Below, piece after piece: positions 49,791 to 61,900 of a stretch of DNA of 64,000 nucleotides (positions within the stretch are counted from its first letter, which is position 1; each line of letters opens with the position of its first letter). The stretch comes from Atrichornis clamosus. Its lineage: Eukaryota; Chordata; Aves; Passeriformes; Menuridae. The notes below the pieces were generated by a model. It saw only the letters and a program-made list of their open reading frames with translations, was not told the DNA's origin and ran no database searches. The stretch is taken from NCBI GenBank assembly GCA_013400975.1, contig WBMZ01011599.1, forward strand, positions 124,001 to 188,000, read 5' to 3'. Position numbers and translations under genes: made by a program.

Positions 49791-52700
49791 CCCCAACTGG
49801 CTTATTTGCTGCTTTTAAATTAGGAACCTCATTCCATAAACTGCTAATGGAGAGAAGATAACTCTGGAATATTAATTCAGAGAACCCAATTTAGGGCATA
49901 CTTCTCACTGTGGGTTATTTAGGGTGAGTAATATGAAGGGTTCTTAATGTCAGCTGTATTATTGATTCACCTCCACCTGGCCAATTCAGTGGCATTGCAT
50001 TCTCATTACAATAGACAGCTGCTAAATAAAACAGGTCATTAATTATCCCATAAACCAATTTAACTTTTAGACAAAGGTGTAAATTAAGATTTTGAAATTT
50101 TTTATTTGCATGGAAAGTGTTTCATGTCTGCTGCCACGTCTTCCCTCCAGGGCTAATTTTGATGTAGTAATCAGTGTGAGTGATGCTCCTGAGAAACAAC
50201 AAAGACACTGGCTTTCCAGGTGAATTACAATACACTGGAAGATGAAATAAGGTATTTTGTGTTTTATGGAAAATACAAGGTAAATTTTTACTTTCTGTGA
50301 GGTGATTTGTTTGATTATCTGTAAAGATTAAATTATTGTAATTTGATTATTTAGTGATTAATATGAGCCCAATTACAGTAATTTCAATGTTATTTTGGGG
50401 GGGGGGTTCTGATTATAAAAGAGTTCCTTATTAATAATCCTAAATATGTTTCTAAACTATGTTTCTTCCGCCAAACAAGAGACACACTTTTCAATGTTTT
50501 GAGATCATTCTCTTGTCGTGAATAAGGTCTGTACCTTATGACACCTCATAGAGGCTGAGCTTAGTTGCTTGTTCCTTGACAAAGGTCAGATCAGTCCGAG
50601 GTTCCTTAAGTAAGTCCCAAAGAGCTGTTTTGTTATTGTAAGCATCATTATTAAAATCCATGCAAAAAACATTGGAAGTGTGTGGTTTAGCTGCAATGTT
50701 TGAACCCAGTCACTGACAAATTAATCTAGTCATGCTAGATAGTGGGAAAAAGTAATTTTGGCCAACTGGCTCCCTTGGGTGCCCATTTCTCTTCATGACT
50801 CACCTGACATAGAAAAACTGGTCTTCATCTCACAGTTTGAATGAAAAGGCATAAAAACAAGGAAGTTTGATTTGCAAGTAATCATAGATCGAAACTTATA
50901 AGCGATACTTTGGGTGCCTCATTCTGTGAATGAGCTGTCAGTTTGTCATCCCACATTGCCAAAGGTGACGTGGCCCTCTGCAGGGTTGACTGTGAAAGGA
51001 GCAATCTTCCACAGTAAAGCCATCAAATCTTTGGGCCAAAATATCCTAAAGATATCTGGAGTTTGTAAAGTAACAGCAAATAAGGTCATGTCAAATTCTG
51101 TTATGTCATAATTTGATAAAATTATATGTCTAAGTATTACTATTTTGTGTGCGCTCTAAGCCAAGGATGTATGAATAAGCATAAAAAGAATTTCTGGTAT
51201 TGGAAGAGAAACGTGATTGTTTCAATAAATTCAGGTGGGAACCCTTTTCCAAGAGACTTTTTGCTGACGAAAGGGTGTATTTGAGAGTTATGTCTGCATG
51301 AGTCTCTAACCAGACTCTTCTATTTCTGCTGCTTTTTCCATTCTCTAAGCTCAGAAGATACAGATGCTGAATTTTACCACCAACCTTTAAAAGCAGGCTC
51401 AGCTCCAAGTAGTTTCTTTCCCCTTAGCCATTTGCCAGATTAAAAGCATTCCATGTTTCCTCACAAACACTGACGTCCTCACCAGCCTCCAGCTGTGACT
51501 GCTTATGCTGTGCAGAGGGTAAAAACAAGGCTTGCTCCTTCTCTGTTTGCATAAACTCTTTACTTCAATTATGCTCATCTGGCAGATGAAACACCTTGCT
51601 AATTCAAAAAAAGAATTTTTACATGAAGGGCATAGCTTCCTCAAGGCTTTCCAAACTAAATTAGTATTCAATTTAAATCTTTCTTCACCCCATAATCTTT
51701 GAAAATCTAATCATGCATTTTTCCTTTCATTGCATTACCACATCAAAGCAAAACTTGTTGTAGATACTTATTATTCTAAGTTCACTGTCTTTGCTTAAAA
51801 CATTTTCTTGAATAGCCTTAGTTTCTAGAAACCTCATCTGAACAGTCAATTTTTTTTCATTTCCATTTAAATATCTATGGTTTTAAAATTTTTTTTTGGT
51901 AGAAGAATAATGAAACCTTTTTCAAATAAACTACCAACCAAGGACAATGTAAATTGGCCTAAGCAGATTGATTTCATCAGGCAATTGTAAAATGGTCTCT
52001 GGGTATATTTACAACTGTTACCTCTATCAGCTTCATACAATCTTAATTGTATATTGACTTCTGAAGAAAATTCAGCAAGGTCAAACTCCAGTCAAAACTT
52101 TGAAGAGTATTTGAAGATATAAATTATATTTATTGATTTTATAGGTATTTGGTAATTATGTTGAATATATGGACTCAAGTGGTTCAATCTTACAGAAGCT
52201 TTCAGCAGATATGCAGCAAATTAACGCTGTTATACTGATAGTTCTTACATTAGTACAGAAATTAGTGAAGCTTTGCTGTAACTGAACCGACCTCAAAATA
52301 TTTAGCCTGGGATTGTGGAGTTGCCCTTGAATGAAGCAATCTTGGACAGAGAAAATATTCAACCCTGATCTGAGTGACGGGAACCACGAGCAGGAGTCTG
52401 AGGGCAACCCAGTTCCAAAAGCTGCCTCAAATCACCTGGTTTCTCTAAGTTCTGGGCAAAATACAAGACCTTAGCAGGCACTCATTTCTTTCCTTCCTTT
52501 TTTCAGCTAGCTGTGTTACTATGGACATGGAATTAACAACTTGGTTTGAGAGAATGTGTTATTAATCCCTGCATTTCACATAACCGTCGACACTCCTCAT
52601 AAGTAACAAAGCTACTTGTAAAACCAAAGAAACATTCTAGGATAAAAAAAGTCCTACAACTAATGATTGGCCCTTTACAGAATAATACAGGTTCTGTCCT

Positions 52701-53806
52701 GAAATAAATGCTTTTGCAGGTGTCAAAGGTGCTGCTAATGTGGTAAAGAGAAATTTGCTAAAACCTGTATCGTGTCCATTTTATTCGTTGCTGACAAAAG
52801 CCCATTAGAATTCCTGACAATTTACACTTTTTGTATGTTCTAGATAAAACTCCTTTGAGCCCTGTCTTGGTTGATTTTTATTGTGCTCATCCTCAGAGAT
52901 GGTCCTTTCTAAGTTAGGCTCAGAGTCAGGGAAAGAAGAGCTGCCACGAACATTTGACATCTCCTAGGATGAAACCCAAAAACTTACAGTGGAGATCTTT
53001 TTTTTCCATCGCTACAGCATTTCAGATGCCAGAGTTTCTCCTTTCATATACAACAGAGTGTTTCTGGCAATGGAATTTCTCTTCCAGCACCACCTATGCT
53101 GGGCTGGTTGCAAGACAGGACAAGGGGGTTGGACATCACCAGAAAAGTCAGTCCATAATTTTGGAAGTTTGTGAGACTTTGTAGGATTTTAACAGTGAAG
53201 CCATTAGGAAGCCTTTCACAAAGGATAATTTTTGGACAGTAGGACGTGAGGAAACTCGTGATCATAAAGCAAAAGAGGAGATTTTGCAACTTGGAACTTT
53301 GAAAGCATCTGAAGAAATAAACACATTTTCCCCAGACAGCTCTTTAAAATGTATTAGAGTACCTGCTTGCATTATTTATCTCATTCTGGGTGTCTGAGTT
53401 GATTGTGCCATGTAACTCCTCAAAGCAGGAGAGGAAGGTTTGATTAAACGATGTGTGCCTAACTGCCTTTTTTTTTAACTCAATACCAACTGTACAGAAG
53501 AAGTAGACACATGCAATCATCTCTACCTCTTTTCACCTCATCATTTATGAGCCACGGTTGACTTCAATTTCCATTTCTATTTCAGTCAGTCTTAAACAAA
53601 CACAGCCTATTTTTCACTTTATATTTGGACACATGAAATATTTTATGATATTTCAGTCTATATTTGTATCCTGAAAAACCTTGGAAAATGCTGCAAAGAA
53701 ATTTCAGATCTGGTATTTAGTTATAACTGACAAATATTGAGACAAATTACCACTTCTTCCTACGTAAGAGATCAATTTTGTCTAATTCTTTCTTTTCTTG
53801 GACTGT

Positions 53807-53826
53807 TTTTTTTTAATTAAAAAAAA
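53807..53826. repeat. Perfect 20-bp A/T palindrome
   Basis: Eight T, AATT, eight A: a perfect inverted repeat centred between 53816 and 53817. It may simply be a T-run meeting an A-run. It could form a hairpin, and its base composition would be favourable for DNA unwinding, but no function is implied. Confidence 0.85.
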
Positions 53827-53954
53827 TCTAGCAAATAAATGAAATTAATTTCTCCATTCATGCACTAAAGAGAACTTTTCAACAAAAAGCTCTTTTGCTA
53901 TCATTGACTGAAAAAAGGTAGCTGTATGAGGTCCCCCAGGAATTTCTGTTTTAC

Positions 53955-54125
53955 ACAGTTATTTTTCTAAATAGTTGTGAATGATGTTAGACCCATGTCC
54001 AGTGTCTGTGACACTCCATCACCAGTCATTCTTGTATTTTCCCTTTTATCCAGCTTTTTATATCTGCAAGTGCTTTGCCTCTCCTGCAAACTGCTTAGTT
54101 CTCATAATTGCATTTTGAAGCATCC
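53955..54125 (-). mobile_element. Possible old CR1/L3-like fragment
   Basis: The plus strand has GATGTTAGACCCATGTCCAG, CTGTGACACTCCATCACCAG, TTTATCCAGCTTTTTAT and ACTGCTTAGTTCTCATAATT in the order of the complement of old CR1-group ORF2 (the GGTCCCAG...CCTTGGGGAACACCACT and TTAACCAGTTT blocks). The resemblance is patchy and no protein motif can be read. It may belong to the same old family as the copy at 42320-43860. Confidence 0.42.
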
Positions 54126-54160
54126 TCTTCCAGAAAGAGAAGTGTCCATGAAAAAATTGT

Positions 54161-54214
54161 GAATAAGAAGGGAAGAATGAGAAGGGAAGAATGAGCAATG
54201 AATAAGAAGGGAAA
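54161..54214. repeat. Small purine-rich tandem repeat
   Basis: GAAGGGAAGAATGA occurs twice in exact tandem (54167-54180 and 54181-54194). AATAAGAAGGGAA also appears at both ends of the block. It is a short local expansion. Confidence 0.8.
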
Positions 54215-55933
54215 ACAAAGGGCCACATTTGAACTTGGAGGCCTTCCCCTGCCAAGAAGCCACTGATGTGCATCATGGAAACACATGGAAGTGTTACTGT
54301 GAGGTAATTAGCTTTTACTAGTTCACAAATTGAATCATGCATATTCTCCCCAAAGTTTTCTCTAATTTTTTATACTGAAATCTTTAATAACGTTGAAGCA
54401 GAAAGGAGGAACTAAAAGAGTTAGTAAGCTTTGTAGAAACCTCTCTTCATATATAAATCCCATACTTTTTCTACACTTTCTTGTCTTCTCTTTTCTCTTT
54501 TCTTGTTCACTTTCTCTTCAAAAGCTAAAAGAAAATTAAGTACTCTAACAGGTCTTGGGTTGGTAAGACTTTATTGACACTCCTATTCAGAAGGAGTAGG
54601 TAAGACTGATAAATCATTTCTCCCAGCACTTCAGCTAAGCCATTTCAAACACTGTAATAAAAACTTACTGCTTTGTAGTGCTCATATGGTTTTTTCAGAG
54701 GTAATAATGAACATATCCACTAATTACGGTATCATTGTTTTAATTTCCATTGTATTTCTTTCCACATGATTTAGAAGACATTATTTTTAAAACTATCTAT
54801 TACTATTTAATTGCTCAGGAAGACCCTTATTCACCATTTCATTGAATAACATCAGGAAAATTAATCTTTTCAAAGACCATGCCAGTCTGGGCCGACCAAG
54901 TACTAACAGATTTCCTTAAAGACATTTCTGGGAGTCTTCTGACTTAATTGCATCTGGGTGAAGCCTGACAAGTAGCATGAAAAGCAAACCTTCTGATGGT
55001 AGGTGTGAGTCTTCTATGATCTATGGAAAGCTTTTAGAAATTCAAAAGTAAATCCGATTTTGCATTCCTGATTCATTGAATTAGTCTGTATGGCAAATAG
55101 GAGAGGAATTCTCCACCCTTTGCCTATACAGGATCTGCCTGCAGCCAGCATCCACTGCAGGCAGATGCACAGACACTGTGTTCCACAGAAGAGGTAAAGA
55201 CTTGAAAAGAAAAGCTTAGAATTAGCATGTCTTCCTGTATCCAAGCAGCTCAGGAGCATGATGGTAATCTCAGAAGCTGGTCAAGGCAATTTTAGCCATT
55301 TTGATAATCCATGTCATTAAACAACATATAATCTCTTTGTGTGGGAAACACGCTTATTGCTAATAATATCAGAAAATATTACTGGCAAGGAGAGAGTGTG
55401 TTAAAACAATTCTAAAAAGGCTGAGTCTCATTTTGGACTGTTGAATTAATTAATTACACTTCTCCCTGAGACATTCTGCTGAAGATGAAGGAAATGTTCC
55501 TCTCTGTATTGGACAAAATCGTCTGTGTTTTACCAAAGAGCTGTCTGAGGTTAAGTTTAGTTAAGCAATGTGCTGTGAGAACATCCTCACATGCTGCCTC
55601 CTACCTGGCACACCAAATTACATGGACAGGCTTAAAGAAGCTCTGTGCTATGGTTTACATCAAAACTCTATTTTTCTGAAATAATGACATCAGTGAGAAG
55701 TCCTGCACTAAAAATTAGAGGCATTTTGTAAAGTCAAAGGAAAGCTAGTCAGAAAATTGGAAATATTAGACAAAAAAACCAAGTTTATGTAAAAATATCA
55801 ACACATCAAGGATTTTTTTGTACATAATCAAGAGATGTTCCAATTAAAAGAATAAATTCATAGAGCTGGTACTTATGGTCTTTAAAAGCTCCTAGTGAAT
55901 TTATGCAGCCTGTAGTTAATGACAAAGGCAAAT

Positions 55934-56311
55934 TTAAACCTGAATGAAATTACAAAATGGTAAGAGATCTCCTAGTGACAGCCTTGATAAAAGATATGTC
56001 ATAAAAATCAGTATTTTGGATATGAAATTGCCAGTACGTTGTGGCTCAGAATTGTTTAGGGACACATTAAATGGTTTCTTACCAATCTGAGCACTGAAAT
56101 CCAGATAAATAGATTCCAAACCCGAATTCACAGGAGGACATCCTAGAAGGCAAAACTTGCCATATTCTATTAGCAATGAAAATGAAGTTGAAACATTCTT
56201 GTGTAAAGCAATTGCTAAGGCTTTGTGTGATGTACCTCCACCAAGATAATCAGCCCTCAGATACAAAATGAGATCGAACCTCAAGTCAGTGGAACCCTGT
56301 TGATTTATCAT
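55934..56311 (-). other. Unassigned exon-like open frame with a good splice donor
   Basis: A 125-codon minus-strand frame. Its middle part (HKALAIALHKN, SFSLLIEYGKFCLLGCPP, SGLESIYLDFSAQIG) has protein-like composition, and directly after QIG comes GTAAGAA, a strong donor at 56082/56081 (phase 1). A possible but weak acceptor, AATCAACAG, lies near 56298. The LLGCPP...LDFSA pattern faintly recalls the GCPP motif of CatSper auxiliary subunits, a family reported lost in birds, but this is a weak guess from memory. No partner exon was found. It may be a true exon, a relic of one, or chance. Confidence 0.22.
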
Positions 56312-58709
56312 AGTTAAGCATTTGGTGCCAGATTTTTTTCTTCGATTAAAAGATGCAGGGAAACATAATTGTGTAGTTTGTGCAATCTGCTTCTACAGGA
56401 ATGTTTAAAAATTATTTAGAGCAAATGACCAAAAGAGAGAGGCTCATGGCCCTCTGTGCTCCATGAGGGAAGTCAGTGAGCTCTGGAGAAATGGATGTAC
56501 AAGGCCAGGAGTTTGTTTTGGCAGTAAGGGACACAATGAAAGCAGGCAAATGTGGAGACCAAAAACCAAAACAAAGCATGAGCAGCCTGCTTCCTTTCTC
56601 TCCTGCCCTTGGTTAAATGACTACTAACAGACATCTGCTAAGAAAGCCAGACAAGGCAGTTATTTTCAGAAGGGCATTTAAATTCTAGGTAAGAAAACAC
56701 ACCAAAGTGTAAACAGGGCCAAAGTGGAGAGGAAACGCTGCAGAGTGTTGTGGCTTGATTCAGCTGAAATGGAAAGTACGGCCTCTCCATGCTGGTCTGA
56801 GTAAATATTAACAGTTACAGAATTGTCTGTATGTGCTGCAATGGTTTTAGACAACAGGATACTTAGAATAATATATTATGAATATATTTTGAGAGAAAGA
56901 GAGCCACAACATCACTTTTGCTTATCAGCTGGGGTTCTGCCCAACATACTCATGCTAGCCATAAAAATGATCAGGCTGTCTTCCTTTCCTAGCTGGAGCA
57001 GATGTGGGGAGTATGACTGACACTCTTCCCATGCTATTATCACAAACAGATAGCTATCAGAAAGTCGATCTCTCCCCAGCCTTGCAATGTGTCTCCAGGC
57101 TGTGATGGCACAGACATGAGGCATATTTTAAGATGCCTGTAGATTCCAGAATGAATGAGGGATTTAATATGGGGAAATGTTCTCTGATAAAAATGACTTA
57201 TTTACTATGCCCACTCTGCGTGCTGCATTCTAAAAGGAGCAGATAAAAAGCAAGAAATAATAACAAAAATCATACAGGTGGATTTATTCATGCTTGATGT
57301 TGTGCATCACCAGTAAAATATTTGCCTCACTGCAGGACAGAAAACTAGGAGAAAGGGATGAAGATAATATATGTCTTGTTAAGCAGAAGTTGGAGCAAGA
57401 AGAAATGATTTATAGAGAGAGCACTAATGTTGGTGAAGATCACCTGGACCCAATCTGCCCTGTGCTTGCAGACACAACAATCATTTATCGGCTCTTTTCA
57501 GCATTAGTATATTTAACCATGAAAACTATGAATCTTTTATGTGCCACTAAAGACTATTTCCGAATTCTTTAAATTAAATACTTACCCCTACAACCAGCTG
57601 TAGCCAGGGTAAGGTGAGCAGCTGTCCTGGGCAAAGGGTGTTGGTCCTGCTGCCTTCCCACCAGGGCCCTGAGGAGCCAAGCCCTGCTCCTGGAGGGGCT
57701 ACAGAGGTTTGCATTATGGAGGGACTTACTCTGGCAAAGGTAAACTCCACCATCACTTTCACCATGACTCCAGCGGGAAAAGCAGCATGTACGCCCAGAG
57801 GTCTGCTTTGGGCTGTGACTGTGCTCCTGCTCCACTCCTCTCTGTATCAAGGCTTATCAGTGAAAACAGGAGCCCTATTAGATATGAGATGGGAACAGTT
57901 CGATGCCAGGTGATAGGGAAAGACTGGCTATTTTATATCTTGGGATGTGTTACTAAAATCTTTCCTGCTATCACAAATAAGCTGAATTTATGACTGTAAG
58001 GATGGTACCAAAAATGCAACACAGATCACATAATCTTTTTTCAGTCAGACCACTTAGCAATGCACATAAAAATATCACATAAAAAGGAGTCTAATGCCTC
58101 AGATCTTTACAAATGTCTAACAAATAAAGTTTGAGAGAGAGGAAAAACATTGTGCATAAAACATCATCAATATATGTTGCCTTATTCAAAGAACATATTT
58201 ATGTATTTTGGACATTTGCATTTTACAGTTTGCCATGAAATATTCTCTTTCCTTGGTTTCAGAGAAGAGGCAGACAGCTGGTGGAGCCACAGATATAAGA
58301 ATGTTTTCCCATTTAAATAGCTTTGGCTGTTGTCTACCACAGGGACGGAGATCAGTTAGGAGAGGGAGCAAAGTTCATCTCTGCTTTGTCAGACTGTGGC
58401 AAAGGGGTGTGCATTCTTGGAAGCAGTAATCTGTAGAGCCATAGAATTAGACATATGCCAGAGATATGCTTTGGGCCAGGCAAAACGTTTAAAAATCACT
58501 TTTCAGCATGATCTCCCTATTGTTGGTTTTTGGGGTGCTTTTTTTATGAGCCTCAGCTGAATCCTTAATGTTGCCTTAACCCTTTCGTCGTGGGAATGGG
58601 AGAGAGGGAAAAGATTTTATTAAAAAACAGTGGTAAATATTGTCACCACTTTTAAGTACCAATTATGAAAATATTTTTTAGCATAATTATAAATTTAATG
58701 TATTGCTAT

Positions 58710-58850
58710 AGAGAGGTGTTGGAATCACCATCCCTTTAAGTGTCCAAAAAACACGAGCTGTGCTGCTTATGGGCATGGCTTTGGTAGTTCTAGGTTAATT
58801 GTTGGACTCGATGATCTTGGAGGTCTTTTCCAAATGTAATAATTCTATAT
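58710..58850 (+). mobile_element. CR1 LINE 3'-end fragment
   Basis: The sequence has TGGAATCACCATCCCTTTAA, GTGTCCAAAAAACACG and then TTGTTGGACTCGATGATCTT, GGAGGTCTTTTCCAA and AATAATTCTATATAAC, the last 140 bp of an avian CR1 in the sense orientation with a diverged ATTCTATGATT-type tail. The 5' part is truncated. No coding sequence is left. Confidence 0.92.
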
Positions 58851-58925
58851 AACAAAATTATTTAAATATATAATTATATATTATATATTTTAGCTATTAA
58901 AATATTTATATTTTATAATTTTAAA
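58851..58925. repeat. AT-only low-complexity stretch
   Basis: Directly after the CR1 tail come 75 bp made almost only of A and T (TATATAATTATATATTATAT and similar). It may have grown from the AT-rich CR1 tail or have been the insertion site. Confidence 0.8.
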
Positions 58926-61900
58926 AGTGGTAAAAAAAGGTCACATTGCATGATGCCTTTTTTCTTGTATTAAAAAGAAAACTTAGACAAGTTAAAGTTA
59001 AATTTTTGGGAAGAGGGGTGAACATTAATATGAGGAAAGAGACTATAACTGTCTGCTTTTAGATTAAATCAAAGAATAGGTTCATCATTTTTCCCTGTGG
59101 CAATTTAATTCACATTTTGCACTGTTCAGGTAGAAGCATATTAATGTCAAATTACAGAAAGCTAGTCATTGTAATGCAGTGAATAACTAATTCCATTGTT
59201 AAAATGTATCAGCGATCCTCAGTCAAGGACAAATGACGTTGCCTTTTCTATGCATAAGGAAAAGTCTTCAGTGCAGTCAGGGAACTGATGAAAGTTAAAG
59301 ATACTCTGTCTTAGAACTCAAATCCTCATCTGAATTGCTCGTGCCCACTGCTCCTGCCAGCCAGGCCTGTTAAAAAAATAACTTTAAAAATTCAAAAAGA
59401 CAAGTGCTGTTTTTCCCGCATCACTCTGGCTGTTTTGTTCATTCGTCAGGACTCTGGGCACACTGCTTTCACCAATTTCCCTGTAGATTTAGCAAAATGG
59501 TCCTAACCTCAGTGACTGTGGGATCGACCGAACCACAGCCAGGTTCTGGGGGCTGCACAGGTCCACAGAGTGAGGGGGAGTTCAGCATTTAAATGGACTA
59601 ACAGAACTGCACAACAACGTTTCATGGTCACTGTAAAAACAAGGAAAACTCCTAAACTCAGATTTTTGGATGCAGTTTCCTGCTCTTCTCCAACAGTGGG
59701 TATCAGGGCGTTGTGCTGAGTAACAGCCAGGATCACAAAGACAACAAAAATGAAGAGCCTTCCTCCAGTTCCTCTGCAAGGTAATGGAATTTCTGAGGAA
59801 GGGGAGGACAGTGGCAAAAGGAAGCCAGCAAACTGATTTTACCTCCTGCACGTTATTAAAGTGTTATTTAGCATTAAGAACAGCACAGCCCTCCAAGACA
59901 ACCAAAGCAGCTGCTCCAGTCACCAAAGATACCTTTCCAAGGAGGTATTAATCTTTAAAAAGTTACAGCCCTTGGTGCCCATAAATATTTTGGGTTTGCT
60001 CTCATACTACTACACTTACAATTAAAGGAGCAATATATATGTCTATTTTTAATCCTTGTGAGCTAATAGATGCTGTTACTTGTTCTGAATATATAGTCAG
60101 TAGTCAGCAGGACTATTTTCCTTCACCTCACTGCCCTTTTGATGATTTCCCAGAAGTTCTGACTGGACCACACACAAAGAGAAACTGGAGAGTTGTTGAA
60201 CAGCATGCTTTGGTTGTACAGAAGCACAGTAAAATAAATTTTCTGGGCTATCTTAATAACTTGACATCTGGGCTAGCTCAGTATTTTGAGATATGTTATT
60301 AACAGTGAAATTAAATCCAAAACTAATGGCAAATTTTCTATTTCTCATCAGTCCATTTTCCCCATATTTATTTTCCCTTTATTCCATTCTTTCACTTTCT
60401 GAAGATGTTTTGAAGGATAATTGGGTTTGGAATATTGCTCAGCTGGCTTTGCGGGTACATACAACAGGAAAGTTTCCTGTTGCCATGGCAAACTCAAATA
60501 ATAGACTTGTCAGTTACTAAAAATGATTAAATATTTCTCCTTAACAATTAGACTGTAAGACAAAAGATGTTGAAGCATTATCATATTACTGGAAATTGAG
60601 ACAAAAACCTTCCTTAAATAGTACAACTGGAGCTGGTATTTCCATCTACTCTGATATGGAAAAGAAACTCATTCGGGAGTGGAGGATTTGCTGCTTTTCA
60701 GGAAAAGATCAGGGAAGGTCACAAAAATGTCTCAGAGGCTAATCTCATGGGTTGTTTTATTTATACCTCCCTAGCAGTAGCAGGTCAAACCTGCTTAGTA
60801 TAAAAGTCAGAAGTATAGGATAAGGTTTCTGTCTTTTTGTTTTGACTTCTACCTCCACAAATTAAGCTGAGGTTTGAAAATCAGTCTGTTTCCTTTCTCC
60901 ATTAAAGGTTCTTTCACAGGAGTCTGGCTGAATTTTGTTCTCAAGGCAGAAATACAAGTAAAATATTGCAGATCCAAGAGCTAACAGTAATTCCCTCTCT
61001 TGCTGAGAGGACTCCCAGGACTTCTCCCTCACACAGGCTCCCTGATATCTGTCAGACTCTCCAACAGCTAAGGCAGCTCCCCATTACTTTTGTCTTTATT
61101 CACTCAAACTGTAAAAACCTCACAAAGACAGCTTTTCTTACCCCTGTTTGGAGCTGTACGTGGTGTAGTTTTTAATTACTGCTCTGAGCAGTCCCTGAGG
61201 ATACCTTTGTACATCTAGGGCACTGTACAGGTATCTCCAGGTGTATTGCATTCTGCTTTACTGCATGGTAGTCACAATTCTCTATTACATTTCTTGTCAC
61301 TTTTCCTGTCATATTATTCTGCAGAAGTTCTGCTGTTCAAATTCAGCATGACTATTCACAGAAAATGGTCCTGCTCAGCATAAGTAAAGACTAGCAAACT
61401 TTGACAGTAGTGATTAGAGTAGTCCATTTACTACTGCAATTTCCAGAAGCCTGTCTGCATTTCATGGACACTGCTGTGCTGTGCTGAGCCATTTCAGATA
61501 TCCTACTTTCAGTAGACTTCAGTAACTCCAAGACAGTCTTCATTTAGTAGTGTGGCTGTCAAGAAAAAAACCCAAGCAGACATAATTCATGTGCAGAACA
61601 ATTTATGCAGAAAAGTTGCCATACAAATTGGAAAATCTCCAATTGCCATGTTTTGCATCTGTATAGATCATCTACGTGCATATACACAAAATACCTTGCA
61701 CTGTATCTACTGTCCCTGCCTTGCCTTTTGACAAGTAGTTTAGAAAACAGGCAAGGAAAATTTAATTCAGTTTCTGAGTGATTCACTCTGCACATCATCC
61801 ATCACAGATTGCTCCTGCTGCAGGGTCAAGCACCAGTGAATGACTGTGGGATTTGACAGGGCTTTTTTATATATATTATTAATTTATATATATTATTCTC

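Larger units (their letters stand above)
49791..58709. other. Gene-free unique sequence with one exon-like frame
   Basis: No gene can be supported with confidence. A G10 run lies at 50397-50406. The part at 50290-50395 is AT-rich with homeodomain-type ATTA cores and might be conserved noncoding sequence. The minus-strand frame at 55934-56311 is the most exon-like in the window and is listed separately. A more GC-rich part at about 57590-57910 carries overlapping frames without motifs. Confidence 0.5.

Noticed and set aside
57590..57913. GC-richer patch with overlapping frames on both strands
   Set aside because: Four mutually overlapping frames without motifs point to a low density of stop codons caused by GC content, not to coding.
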